Positions 31,020 to 43,955 of a stretch of 62,000 nucleotides of DNA are shown here, in pieces. The stretch is from Adiantum capillus-veneris (Eukaryota > Streptophyta > Polypodiopsida > Polypodiales > Pteridaceae): assembly GCA_014529385.2 (NCBI GenBank), contig CM043963.1, forward strand, positions 149,968,107 through 150,030,106. Reading direction: 5' to 3'. Below the pieces are notes generated by a model. The model searched no databases and was not told where the DNA came from. It saw only the letters and a program-made list of their open reading frames with translations. Positions within the stretch are counted from its first letter, which is position 1. Every line of letters starts with the position of its first letter. Made by a program: the position numbers and the translations under genes.

Positions 31020-31982
31020 CAGCTACTTCACTACGGAATGTGGGAGTTTTTGTTGAACGTTCTCTATGCGTATCGAGATTAAACGACAGCGACGCACCTT
31101 ACCTATAACAACACCTCAAATGTTTTTTTTTTTTTTAACAGTAGGGGGTACCCAATCATTTTAGATCAGAAAATAGTCTCATTAGTTTTAGATACCCTTT
31201 GAATTGGAGATTTAGGCGAAGGCTGAGAGGGGAGCGAGGCCAAGGCATGTGGAGGCCATGCAAACTCTCTCTCTCTGTCTCAGTTGCCTGCACCGCCTCT
31301 AAATCAAGCCCCATGAGGGTGGTTATTACAAGAAGGGTTGGTATGTGCTACCTGTAGGTTGGAGGCCATGAGCAGGGTTTATTTGGTGGATGAAGGGAAG
31401 GTGAAGAGCGGGGTGAGTAGGGGGCTGAAGAGCTGCAGAGGGGGAGGGGGAAGGCGATGGAGGAATCCCTAACCTCGAGCGAGATTTTTCGAGCGATCCC
31501 TAAACCAAGCAAGACAAGACAAGGTTCATTATCAAGAAACCAAAATCAATCAAGGTTCTTATATGTATTTCAAGCTTTAAAACAAGCAATAAAACAAGTT
31601 CCCACCTTTTTAATACTAGCACCTCCCCAAGATTTTTGTGCAAAGAGCTCTCCTTGAACATGTGCTTGTGCAAAGTGTCTCCTATGGGCTAGAAAATCTA
31701 TTGTACAATTCAATTTGTTCCATAAAAATGGGATTAAAAAAATCAAGTGGCTCCCAAACCCCTACCCGCATGTGAAAAAAATAAGGCTCCTTGCCACTCT
31801 ATAAATGGTATGACTTGAAATCGGGTAGTTTGTATAATGCGGATGCCATGCATATATCCACAACCTCTTCATTTGTCACAAGTTTTGGCTAGCAGAAATG
31901 ACCTTCTATACCCAAAATGCACTCTCCTTTCCACTTCCTCTATTGTCATAAAGGACAAGAGTACAAGGGAAAGAGGAGCTTA

Positions 31983-31986
<4 letters not shown>
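31020..31986. other. Intergenic stretch
   Basis: No supported gene. A T-run stands at about 31124-31137. A 37-bp G-rich segment at 31426-31462 (GAAGAGCTGCAGAGGGGGAG core) recurs in similar form at 34922-34952. Confidence 0.5.

Positions 31987-32064
<78 letters not shown>
31987..32064. repeat. Compound microsatellite (TC)25 (AC)14
   Basis: TC to 32036, AC to 32064. It has the same CT/CA compound form as the tracts at 16691 and 54091. Confidence 0.98.
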
Positions 32065-32069
<5 letters not shown>

Positions 32070-33054
32070 AACTTAATATTTGAAGTTACTATATCAATGT
32101 AATAGTATTTGTCCTAGGGTTCCGACTGTGTGGCCGTTCTTTTAGAAACCCCATAACATGGTATATGTTCACTTTGGCTACCCTACCATTGCAGGGAAGA
32201 ATTTGGTGGTGTTGACATAGGTGATATTGAAAAACGTTAAAATTTGGGCGGTGGGTTTATCAGGGTGCACTACTGGAAGAGTGTGAGGTTCAGAGAGTTA
32301 TCATCATTATTAGTGGTGTACCAAGGACTGTGTTTCTTGCACTTGAGTGAAAAGGAAGAAGAGAAGAAAGATATCAACGAAACAAACGAGTTTGGGTGAG
32401 AGAAAGGTTGTCTCTTTTTTTTCTTGGTGGAATCTCTAAGCCCTTATCCAAGATATTTCTAAATTTTGACCGTGTTGTGCCCTCTTGGAGCCCCGATACA
32501 CAACTTCCATTGCAAACCCAATGGCCATCTCTCTCTCTTGAGTTCAACTCTCCTCGTCGGATAGATCTTTAAGGTCTCTTGGGATAGTTTCCTACGACGT
32601 TAAAATTCTCTTCTTCTCTCTCTTACAAATGAATTAACCTCTATGCGTGACTGTCTCTCTATGCTGACATTCGCTTGGAGAATGGTGCCCTATTTACTGA
32701 TGTTGGCCCGCTGTGTTCTGCAGCGCTTGCACCCCCCCCCCCCCCCCAGCGTGGATGGGTAGAGAGAGATTTTTCTACTGTTTTTGAAAGCGTTCTTCAC
32801 TCCTCGGTTTCTAGGTCTACCAATCCTCTCCCTCCCTCTAGGCGCGGATGGCTATAGAGAGATTCTCCTTCAGCTTTTGCAAGTATTCTCTACTCCCCCA
32901 TTTTATTTGCATTGACTTGAGTATGTGCCCATGATTCAGGACAAGGCCACTATTGGCGAACCTTGGCAGATGCAGGCGAAAAAAAGCCAGTATTGACGAA
33001 TCTTGGCATATGCGGGTGAAAAAAAGCTAGACTGGAGGTGCTGATTGCAGTCCG
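32065..33054. other. Intergenic stretch with short dispersed repeats
   Basis: No gene. It holds a second, A-box-less copy of the SINE-like repeat (32537-32613), a C16 run (32732-32747), and two members of a ~60-bp repeat with the core GAGAGATTCTC (32747-32805 and 32838-32899, third copy at 33558-33621). It also holds two copies of a 40-bp unit starting GCCA(C/G)TATTG (32946-33025). Confidence 0.7.

Positions 33055-33777
<723 letters not shown>

Positions 33778-33811
<34 letters not shown>
33778..33811. repeat. (TG)17 microsatellite
   Basis: Uninterrupted TG run. Confidence 0.98.
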
Positions 33812-33812
<1 letters not shown>

Positions 33813-34984
33813 ACGCGTGCTTCTAGGAGTTTGAAATTAGGTATTAGTTATGCTATAAGCACTCATACGCCTAGGCTTTGCGTTTGCAGTGCATTGTATA
33901 TCAGAGAAACATCCTCAAATTTTTATTTATTTTCCAAAGAATTTTGGCAAGAAGAGTATCCTTTTATCTTTAGAAACAAGTAAGAAAATATTAGAGAAGC
34001 AAATATTTCTCACTAACATGATGCCAATTGCCCATAGGTAGTGTGGGTAGGGAGCCCTCATAGAAAGAGTGTACCTATCCATGTACATGGGTCACAAATG
34101 GGAAGGGCCTTTAGTATATGTACAAATGAGGGGCAATAATATTTTTAAAAGTTGTTATGGGTGAGAGGAGGAATGGATGGAGAGGTCGCCCATACGTCCA
34201 AGCAACACCATAGAGCCTAAATCATCAAAGTTAAGCCTCATTCTTGCATGCCCACCAATGTGCATGATAGGATGTGCACCAAGGCTCATACTAATTAGCC
34301 CACCTTTATGGTTGGACGACCCATTTTCTTGCTTGTGAAAGGGGCCTTAGCGAAGCACATGTTGTGTTTGCCCTGTTGAGCATGTTGTGAAAGCACAACT
34401 AATTTTGAAGAATACTAACTTGGTATTTAACATTAGGTTGGTCATTGGATAGGCATAAAGTGTCCTAATATTTTGAAAAAACTTCGATGCTCTTAATTAA
34501 AAATGGCTTCTTGAGATTAAATCTAGAAGACCTAATGATGAGAAAAATAAGTAATTTACCAAAATCCCTCACCATTCTATCATGGCAAGTGCCCAATCAA
34601 GTCCATGTACTACTTCATTTTATTGAAACAAAAAATTCTCAACTTGTTGTTGTGCCTACTAATGCCTTCTACACATGTGCCACAGTCCACTGATGCCTAG
34701 TATCACCCACAACTTATGATCTATCTGATCCCATTATGTATGTTATTGATTCGTGCAGCTCAACCCCCCTTCTATTGTAGCTTGCCCACCTTCCTTGTCA
34801 AACTATCTTCTCTATTCACTTATGTGCGTACAAATCTCGCTCGATTTTTGGTTTGCTCGAAAAATCTTGCTCGGTGTTTGGTAGGACTCAAGGCGATGGA
34901 GCAGCCTGCGTCGTGCATGTAGAAGAGCTACAGAGGGGGAGGGGAGGATGGAGTAGCCTACGTCTCAGATAATTACTTCGCGCA

Positions 34985-34987
<3 letters not shown>
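33812..34987. other. Intergenic stretch
   Basis: No supported gene. Short frames only. G-rich segment 34922-34952 shared with 31426-31462. Confidence 0.5.
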
Positions 34988-35068
<81 letters not shown>

Positions 35069-35069
35069 G
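34988..35069. repeat. (GA)41 microsatellite
   Basis: Uninterrupted GA run of 82 bp. Confidence 0.99.
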
Positions 35070-35299
35070 CAGGCGGTCGAAGGTGTTGGGGGGAGGGGGA
35101 GAATATTTAGAGGAAATGAAGATTTTATTTTCACTTCTTCCAGTAGTAGGTGCTCAAGTATTACAAACGAGGTAGGCAAGGAGGCCTACAGGGATAATTA
35201 CAAAAAAGGAGGGGTGTACCGTTACTGTTATTGTCATACTGAGCAAAAACCATCCCTGGCTAACACTTCAAATGTTACCTATCCGAAGGCCGACCCACA

Positions 35300-35490
35300 A
35301 CACTAAGTGACACGAAATATTTAACGGAGCTTGAGAGATGGGATCGACAACGAGCTCGAATTCCCACAGATCTTGAGGGACATGGAGATTTCACAAAAAT
35401 CAGATGGTGTCCCATTCCTCAGCTAGGCATCCAACCGGCAACCTCCCCATTGGCAAGCTAATGTGCTAACCACGCACCCGTGTGGGTTTG
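35300..35490 (-). repeat. Possible SINE-like repeat on the minus strand
   Basis: Read on the minus strand, GTGGTTAGCACATTAG (35474-35459) resembles an A box region and CCGGTTGGATGCC (35438-35426) a B box. A non-tRNA body follows toward 35300. There is only one copy in the window, so the call is weak. Confidence 0.35.
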
Positions 35491-37197
35491 CTTATCCAAC
35501 CCTTCAGTTTGTAGCCTGATAAAGTGAACAGATGTAGGCAAAAGTAAACTTGTCACAATTAAAATTGTGTCCGAGTTGCACGTTGTCGGTCCCACGACTT
35601 GGGCTTCATTCAAGACCCCGTGGTCTTTAGTGCTAAAAGAGGTCGGCCCTAGCCCTAAAATCGATGGTAGAGTTGAAGAGTGCGCAATGAAGTATTACTA
35701 GAAATTATATACTAATCAATTATGCTCAATGAAATATGCTCTCCATTACCCACTTACTCTAATCTAAACTTTAACACTAACTTGGTACCAAAACAAGACA
35801 CTTGAGAGGCCTCTTTTTCAAGGTTTTGAATAAAAGTCCATATCTAACTAAAAAATAATTTCAAATATTTCTTTTTAGGATCTTATAAACAATAATTATA
35901 CAATTTTAAAAAAATGTCTCTTTATACTTTTGAGGTTATTATTTATATATAATGGAGCCCATTAAGAGTACTTCCACAAAATTGCATACAATGAATATAA
36001 AAGATAGGTACGTTAAACTTAGAAAAAATGTCCAAGGACAAAATTATTATCTTTACTAATCCCATGTGTTTGTTATGTTGTACTTTATAAAAAGTTATTT
36101 TAATGTTGTATTAAAATATATCATGTTATGTATATTTGAAGAGTCTTCCTTTTATATTGACATGTGTCCTATTTAGGGAATCAATTACCAAAATTTATAG
36201 CTAATGTAATCTATAAGTAGGATATCCTTGTACCTCAAAATTGCACTCACTAAAAAAAAATATTTTTTCACATGAGAGATATAAACTATAAAAATGGGCA
36301 TAACTTTGAAACTTTTTTTCAATTTCAATAAATCATAGATAATTTCGTAACCAAAACATAGAAAGAGCATATATAATTTCATTTACATGGTTTTTTGGTG
36401 ATAAGTTTGTATTCTTGATAGATTATGCATGACAAAGTTTTGAATCGTGACTTGATGTATGAGATTTATGTAAGACTAGCATTATAAGCCAGCCACCGCT
36501 TTTGCAGTTACTCTACACCAGCTTGGGGTAATAGATGGTCAAAGGTCACAAACTCAAAAGCGAGTGTCAATGCTAGATTGAATTTTTCCACCCTTGGTTC
36601 CACTGAGCTCCTTATCTCACACAACTCTTGTAGGTGTACATGAGACTCCCATAGCCTCCAGCCTCTCAGAGGCAATCCACGTCTAAGGAATGGTTTCAAG
36701 GACGAGGAAGCCAAGTGCAATTTTCAACACCAATGCATGGATGTTCTCATAGTTGCTTTGACAGTGATTTTGCTCATGCTAACATGAATCTAGTTATGCA
36801 CCGGTCCACTTCTGTAATGGAGCTTCAAGTTATCTTGCCCAAATTACATATGCAAGTTGATTGGCTACGCCCCAAATTTCATGCTCAATGTGTACCTTTT
36901 TGCCATCCTACTCCTCCAACATCTTTGGTACATCCCCAAGGAGGCCCTCCAATGCACCAAAGGTAGGATTTCATAGATGTGTAAGTTGGAGGTGGTAGAA
37001 GACAAGTAATATAGATGAGGTGGACATTAGTCGTGCAAGAGGTGATCCAGCTCCAACATGGGCTAGAGGCTTTGGGCATTTCCTTACAAAGGATTGTGAC
37101 AGCGTAGCATTTTGCGGGCACGCCTCATAACCACTCCCAACTATTGGAGCACCTCATGAACCTACTCACTATCATAAGAGTTTTGGGCTTTAGCCTG

Positions 37198-37199
<2 letters not shown>
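35491..37199. other. Intergenic stretch, strongly A/T rich between 35.7 and 36.5 kb
   Basis: No supported gene. The A/T-rich part has T- and A-runs but no repeat structure I can define. Short frames at 36508-37121 have no motif. Confidence 0.5.

Positions 37200-37240
<41 letters not shown>
37200..37240. repeat. (TG)20 microsatellite
   Basis: Uninterrupted TG run. Confidence 0.98.
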
Positions 37241-37241
<1 letters not shown>

Positions 37242-38329
37242 ACCTCTATTCTATTGGAATGCATAAGTGACATAAAACCATGTGATAGCATGTGGAAAAG
37301 GTGTCTAAGGTATGGGTACCCATGGGGGTCATTACTAAGGGTGTTGACTCACTTAGAAAGAGTTAATGTACTCCTAAGTGCCTTGAAAAGTCACCCACGA
37401 GTTTGCAACTTTCATGTGTTGATTTGGAACCTTTGTATGATGTCATCAATAATGCCAGATGAAAAGCTTTCACTAGCTCTATATAATGAGCCTTTCGTAC
37501 ACACTTTAAGTTGTACCAATAAATCAAGTTTGTGTTTATATTCTACTCCACTTTTTTTTTGCAATTAGCATTATCAATACCATGTCAGCATTATGAATGG
37601 CTCCTTAATCTACCCTTCCTAATATCTACAATTGGTATGAGAGCTATTAGAGTGATTAATATTTTTTAATCATCCTTAAGATCCGTAGATTATTCTTCTA
37701 CTTAATTGCATCTCTCACTCATTGAACTTTAATCTAACTACTTGTGGGCATGTCTTTTGCAAACCAAAGAGGCCACTACCCTCCATCCCATGAGTTAATT
37801 TTGAAGCACCCTCAAGCCACATAGCCTTTTCTTTCTTAAGGTCTCCATCCCACAGGCTTATCTCAAGACCACAAGAAAGGTGCAAATCGACCCTCTAATC
37901 AACAAACTTGTCATAATAATCAATATCTAATTCTCCTAAATGATTTTCTCATGCTAAACTAATCATTTAATATGGGGAAGTGCCAGGGGAAAAAAAGCTA
38001 GAATATTGGTTAAGCTAGCAGACCGACCACGGTAGGAATCCAAAGGAGGGAAAATAGGGATCCAAAGGGGGGACCATTTGCAAAAGAGCTATGTGCAACA
38101 ATGGGCTCAAAAGACCCTAAGGTTCAGCCCAGCCCATTAAGACTTCCAAAATACTAAGGTTCCAAAATTCAAAGGTTGTGTCCAAAGGTCAAACATTAGG
38201 GGAATTGGATGCTTTGTGTGTGTCCCAAAAAGTCTTTGTCAAGCCCTACATAGGAGGGGGTGAGCCCAAGAAGTAGGGGATGCGAGAGAAACACCCACAC
38301 ACACTCACAAGCTTCATTTGTACACAAGG
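37241..38329. other. Intergenic stretch
   Basis: No supported gene; an open run at 37203-37568 begins in the TG tract and has no motif. Confidence 0.5.
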
Positions 38330-38715
38330 GGAAAGAGGGATACATGTTAGCTCCCTAGGCCAGATGCCCACAAGGTGTACTCAAATCCTATTGGATGGCC
38401 ATGGAGGTGGACCAATGAGAATTAGGCTAGAGTAAATCTAGATTAATTAATTTAAAAACACTTAATAAAAGAACCAATAAGAATTAAGCTCTCTAGAAGA
38501 CTATTGGACAGTCTCCCAAGGGGACCAATGAGCATTCAACAGCCCAATGGCTTGCCTGATTCCTATTGGCCAGGAGGCAAAGGGGTCCAATGATATTTTA
38601 GTTGCATTTATGAATTACCTAAAGCTCTCACAAAAGGGGAAAGGGGGACACATGTCAGAAGGCTATCACTTATACTGCTTAATTTCAATTGGCTAGGCCT
38701 GGGGAGGTCCAATAG
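38330..38715. repeat. Degenerate repeat array with paired ATTGG/CCAAT boxes
   Basis: Four units each hold ATTGG, a 16-17 base G-rich spacer, and CCAAT: 38390-38416, 38503-38529, 38565-38591 and 38688-38713. Each pair is an inverted repeat able to form a small stem. The sequence before the first and the last pair also matches (GGGGAAAG..GGGA(T/C)ACATGT), so this is a decayed longer repeat. Confidence 0.75.
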
Positions 38716-39740
38716 GACTGTAGCATGAGTAATTAGCAAGGGAGGTCAACCAAGAGAGAGGGGGCTGATTTTTGCAAGGCATTATTCACTCACACACTCA
38801 CACAATCTCATGTGTGAAGCAAAGATGACTCTCTCTCCTTCTCAAGCTTTAATGGAAAGCTTACCACCTACTGCAAACTTGTGAGAAGGGATGCCTACAC
38901 CAACAACTCTTGGCTTTGTGATGCAAATCCAACCAAGAGCCAAGCTTCAATGCATGGTCATCTCCTCTACCATGCTAATTACTAAGATAAGCTATGCTAA
39001 TATGAGTGATTATGTGAGGAGATGTACATCTTTCTTGTAAGAATACTCCTTCTTCCTCTCAATCTACTCTCATACCCCGCTAGCTCTCACCATCTTCGAA
39101 GGTGTGTGAGGTCTTGGGTCTGAGACCGTGAGGGAATTGATGTTGTGTTTGATAAGTGTTTTGGTTAGTGCATGAAGTTTCCATCTTCATTGCACTAGCT
39201 AGTATTGAAGGAACACAAAGAATTGTATTGTAAAATGTCTCTCTTGATGGGAGAAACCATAATACAAAGCCTTTTGGAGGGGGGACCGGCTCCATGCAAA
39301 TCCGGTCCTCAACTATTTTCAATTGCTTAATTTCTCTCTCTTTTGAAGTATTGTTCATGCTATTTAACTAGGTGTTATGCCTTTTGTTGCTCTCTCCACC
39401 CAATCACTCTTGTTATTCTCATTAGGAAGCTATTCTAATGAAATGCTCACTATGTTCATACTATTTTCCGCTACACACAAGTTACTAGACCATTAAATGT
39501 TACAAACTACTCACAAGGAGTATTCAAAGAAGGAAGTTTTTAACCAAAACTTCCACTTCCGTAAAGGGTGACTTCATTTTTAATAAAGAGGTTGTTATGA
39601 ATAAGGGATATGTACATTTATTACTCAAGTGCTCATTACGAGCTATGGTCATTTGTGTTGGCCAGCCAATGTGTATTCATTTTGAGCATGGAAGAATCTA
39701 GAAATGAAATAGTTGCAAGAGGGAAATGTTGACTCTTGCA
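38716..39740. other. Intergenic stretch before the short LTR
   Basis: No gene recognised. The minus-strand open piece 39080-39358 shows no motif. Confidence 0.5.
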
Positions 39741-39751
39741 CGGGGGGAGAT

Positions 39752-39993
39752 TGCACTCAGTGTTTGTCTTCTTCCCCCTCTCCTCTCTTCTCTCTCACCG
39801 TGCCAGTGTAGCACTCCGCTCTAGGAGGTGCGCCACACGCTCTCTCGCTCTGTCTCATTCTCTATCTCTCTCTGCTCGTGTTTAGCTCGACTATGGATTT
39901 GTGCGAGTCGTCAGGTATGCAAATTTGTCATTTATAGCTTGCAGCGTGTATTTTACGTATTTTGCAAGGCTCTCCGCACTTCCGATCCTAGCA
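39752..39993 (+). repeat. Short LTR-like sequence next to a primer-binding site
   Basis: A TG at 39752 directly follows CGGGGGGAGAT, a typical copia purine tract. A CA at 39992-39993 is followed by one base and then TGGTATCAGAGC. This gives a 242-bp unit bounded as an LTR would be. An alternative start is the TG at 39727. No partner LTR is seen in the window. Confidence 0.5.
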
Positions 39994-39994
39994 G

Positions 39995-40006
39995 TGGTAT
40001 CAGAGC
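39995..40006 (+). promoter_or_regulatory. Primer binding site for initiator methionine tRNA, orphan
   Basis: TGGTATCAGAGC is identical to the copia-1 site at 443-454. No gag or pol motif follows, so it marks a retroelement relic or a non-autonomous (TRIM-like) element. Confidence 0.65.
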
Positions 40007-40886
40007 TCTGGGGACGTTCCTACATATACACGTTAAGCTATGGAGAGCTTTGAGTGCAGGAGCTAAGTCAATTTCTTCTTATGCGATAATTTATTTCATT
40101 TTTTCTAGCATGGTTTATTGTTTCTTCAAAGACATAATTAAGAGACTAGTATAGATAAAGATAAAAGGTAAGTAATATTGAAAATTGCCTATTTTTCATC
40201 ACCTACTGGAGTAGTGGAGCATCATAGGGGTTTCATGTTGAACCCCATTGAATTATACAGCACATTCGCATCAGTTCTCATAGCTAGATATATACAAAAT
40301 TCTACAAGCGAACCGACGAAGAAGACTTCGTGTGCGCCACGACTTCCAATGATATAGGCATAGGGAAGTTGAGAAAATTGCATGAGAATAGATTTTGGCT
40401 CAGACTGGAAGCATACTTCATTCTATTTTCTTAACTGTTATTTAATTTAGTTTTATTTTTTTCTCCAATTCTCTCTCTTCCGCATGGGACCCTGTCCCAC
40501 GATGGGGGGATCAAAGAGCAACGTGCAGGCTAGCAGAAATGTGTCATCGTTTACACAAGTGCTTGACGTCGGCAAACAACACTGACATGCATTGTCCTTA
40601 GACAACTCCCCATCTCCAAACCCACCACCTCCAAGAAATCGCACTCCTCTGTCGTGCAACAGGATGCTAAACCACACCTTTGGACACCCAGCTTCCCCAC
40701 AACCTGTAATCATCTGCATGATCAACATGTAGACCTTCGGGCCTGCATGAGGTGGAATTAGTCAAACACACACTCTCTCTCTCTCTATCCCTCACTCACC
40801 AACCTTGTGATCGGCCATTGCCTGTAGCATGTTCACCAACCCCCTCTTTCTCTTTTCTCCCTCTTGTTCACCTATCAGCATGCAGA

Positions 40887-40932
<46 letters not shown>

Positions 40933-41224
40933 TGGCGGCCACACCCACACAGAAACTACTTGTTTCTCTCTATCTTAAACTCTCTCTCCCCCTAGTTTGC
41001 TACAGCCAGCTCTACTCAACCCCTCGAGTGGCAGTTACCACCTCCATGTAGCTCGCACATGGCAAGCCAACAACCCATCAGTGACCTTCGATGTGTTGGC
41101 CACCCTTACAGCTCTCTTTCTCTCTATATATAGTTGTCCCTATCAACACCTCGATCGACTGCTAACCAGCCACTCTCCATGCAGGGTTGGCATCGCCTAC
41201 CAACTTCACCAACTCTAGAGCATC
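40007..41224. other. Stretch after the orphan primer site, no gene seen
   Basis: Contains the (CT)19 tract at 40891-40929 and CT-rich DNA. The short frames 39828-40154, 40453-40728 and 40752-41218 show no family motif. Confidence 0.5.
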
Positions 41225-42209
41225 ATGCCTTGCATACACTCATACCTTCTTGACCACCAACTACACCCATTAGCCAATAAGGATTGTCAACTAGCTCTTT
41301 TGACACCCAAAAGATACAATGTTTATTGTTTTCTCCTAGTTGGAACGGAGTGTGTGCGTGATATCATTGAAGCTCAGTATCATAAGCGTGTGCAAGATGC
41401 ACTAGGAGGTGGTCGTGACAATGATGTAGGGTCTACTCCAAGCAGGCTTTCTCCTTTCCCTCACGATCATGTGCTCATTTCAACAAAATTCCGTCATTTT
41501 ACTACAACAGGCAATTGCTGATCGACCAAGTTTCCACATGGAGGTCGATTCGATAGCGAGTTCAATCATGCAGTGGACATGGGGCCACACGAGCTTAACT
41601 GGCACGTGTTTGGCATTCCTTGTGCAAGAGGCATTGTGGACGCTGAAGGCATGGCTTCATCGGGCTAAGTCTTATTGTTTGGGGCTTTACGTATTTGGCA
41701 TGGCCACATACAACCGAATTATGCCATTTGTCAGACATGATGCAAATAAGAAGGAAATCTATCCTTTAATGGTGAACTTGCTAGAAGTAGAGGAACTTCA
41801 ATGTGAACGGAAGACAGTCGTTCTGTTGCGCAACTTCATTTCCCAAGGGGTCTTTGACGCAACTGAGGAAGAAAATGGAGACCGTATTGTGTGCATCTCT
41901 TCACCACTTCTACGCACTGCTATCCTTCGTGGGAGTGCCATTGTGCAGGAGGAGGTGAATTTTCCTCCTGATTCTCACCACTTGGATAGGAGGTGGGTTG
42001 TCCTGCAGGCTATCAAGTCCCTTGATGGTGCTATTATGTGCGAGCCTGAGTGTCTGAATGCGTATGGTAAACCATCAAGATATGCACATTCGTTTTTGTT
42101 CATGTGCCGTGTTAAGGCAATTTTGCAACAAGCATACCCTTCAATAAGAGCTAGGATCTTGCTAGAAGCCAAGCATAAACAATTGTTTTCTTTTACAATC
42201 ATTGTTTAA
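41225..42209 (+). pseudogene. Gene-like relic, possibly C-terminal part of a large P-loop ATPase-type protein
   Basis: Two overlapping frames (41225-41521 and 41469-42209, 246 codons) give one continuous-looking protein after a frame change near 41480. The second contains WTWGHTSLTGTCLAFLVQEA (residues about 36-55). The spacing resembles the GHxGL helix that follows the NTPase in AAA-like and Crinkler-type proteins. Then come a helical stretch, RIVCISSPLLRTAILRG, and GKPSRYAHSFLFMCRVKAIL near the end. No Walker motif is present in the window, so an N-terminal domain would be missing. The composition is that of a globular protein and unlike the neighbouring low-complexity frames. The family suggestion is an inference made from memory of motif spacing; it could also be part of an unfamiliar transposon protein. 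Confidence 0.4.
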
Positions 42210-43700
42210 GCCTGCCCAAGTACCATTATAATCCTTGTGCTACAATCTCCAACTTCGTCCGAGATCCCAAGCTTACCATGACCAATCCTTCCTCGGCTTG
42301 ATACAATCGCTAACACTAGGCTTTCTTTTAACAGACGTTAGGCTAAGATGAGGCACACCTTCCTTGTACATTGGTAATAGGCTGGTCAATTTTATGTCAT
42401 TGCTCCATTTTCTTTTACACGTAAAATTATGATATGTCTTATATACATAGCCTTAGTTACCCAAATATGTAGTATCTGTCACATTTGAAGGGGCTAGGTG
42501 CAACTTTGACTGTTAAAGAGGATGAAGATGGCGATCATGTTGAGTTAGAGTAAGGTATCTATTGTTGATGTAATCATACACATACATACACAACAAGTGA
42601 GATAACCATGGGCTATCGTGCTTGCGGGGCTTTGATGGATATGTACACCAATTCTTGGGCTCTCGCTCTATCTCTTACCTTTTTGGTCTATCAACAGATA
42701 TCTATGGATTGCAGTCAGCGATCATTGTTATTAAGTTGTTACTTTTAGGCTTTAGAATCTACTACAATATTAACAGTCAATTAGATGTCTAAAAGCCTTG
42801 AGGAAGAGTTATTTTTTAAAAAATTCTTTAAAAAATTCCTTTCCACGTTGATGTTATAAATTGTTATTATGGCATTCCCTACAATAATTTACTTCTCATT
42901 GGACCTGTTGGCTCTTAGTTTATTTTTATTCTTTCATGCCCTACATTGTAAACACTGTGAATAACCATAACGTGCTAGGGTCAAATTTTCACCCTCAAGA
43001 TACATCAGGCCTTAATATTCTAACAATGATGACCCTCGGGAAACTCTGACTATGTACACTTTTAGCTACCCACACCCAAATTGATTGTTACCTGGATTAT
43101 TAACCAATTAACAAGTATAAACACAAAAATCCCTCTCTCATCATTATTTGCAAAAGCCATTATTTCTATAATGTAAGTTTATCCCCATTAGTATTGATGT
43201 AATGTAATTTGATTTTCGCTTTTCTTGCTCTACAATGTCTTAAACGTTACATCATCTATCAGTCAAACTATTGCTGCATATTCCTCAATATTGTTGCATT
43301 TGTGAAAGCTCGCATTAGCCTTTTTACTCCTTTTCTACTTCAATATGCTTTTACAATACACACAAATCACCTTTATGGGGCTCTTGTATATGGGAGGAAA
43401 GGTTTTTTGAAAAAGTTATATGCGACAAACAAGATGCTACCAAAATTTCTATAGATTTCCTTTGTCTTGTGGTGTACAATGCATAAATAACGCTTTACGA
43501 CATGCTTTTTAGGCCTTTTCTTGGAATATCAACCTAAATACAAATAAGAATTTGGAAAAAAACTTAAAAGTTTGAATGGTTTAATATCCAAATACATTAA
43601 GTGACTCAATATTCCCAACATGAGTATTTAGTAGTAAGCACCTTTGTAGTAATGAGAATTTTTCGTAATTTTTTGGGTTTCTTAAGGAACAGTCTCTAAC
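42210..43700. other. Intergenic stretch
   Basis: No supported gene; A/T-rich with a motif-less 81-codon frame at 43209-43454. Confidence 0.5.
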
Positions 43701-43712
43701 TTATTCAATATC

Positions 43713-43955
43713 TTGCTCACAAACTCCAACTATGGGATGACACGCACTACTTGGATGAGTGTCATCCAAGATGCAAAAAAAATTCAAGAAATATGTAACA
43801 AGCTATTAACTACTGTAAGAAAAGAACGCATGATTGAGGTAGCTAAGGGACTAGTACTGCGATACTCACTTGGATATCCACTAATAGAAAAATATCATGG
43901 CCTCCTGGTCTCCATCACCATTGAAACACTTCCAACCTTTGAAGGTGAAAGATAG
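43713..43955 (+). other. Unassigned 80-codon ORF
   Basis: Encodes a mostly helical, charged peptide (VIQDAKKIQEICNKLLTTVRKERMIE). It has no signal peptide, membrane segment or known motif. It may be a chance frame or an exon-like relic. Confidence 0.2.
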
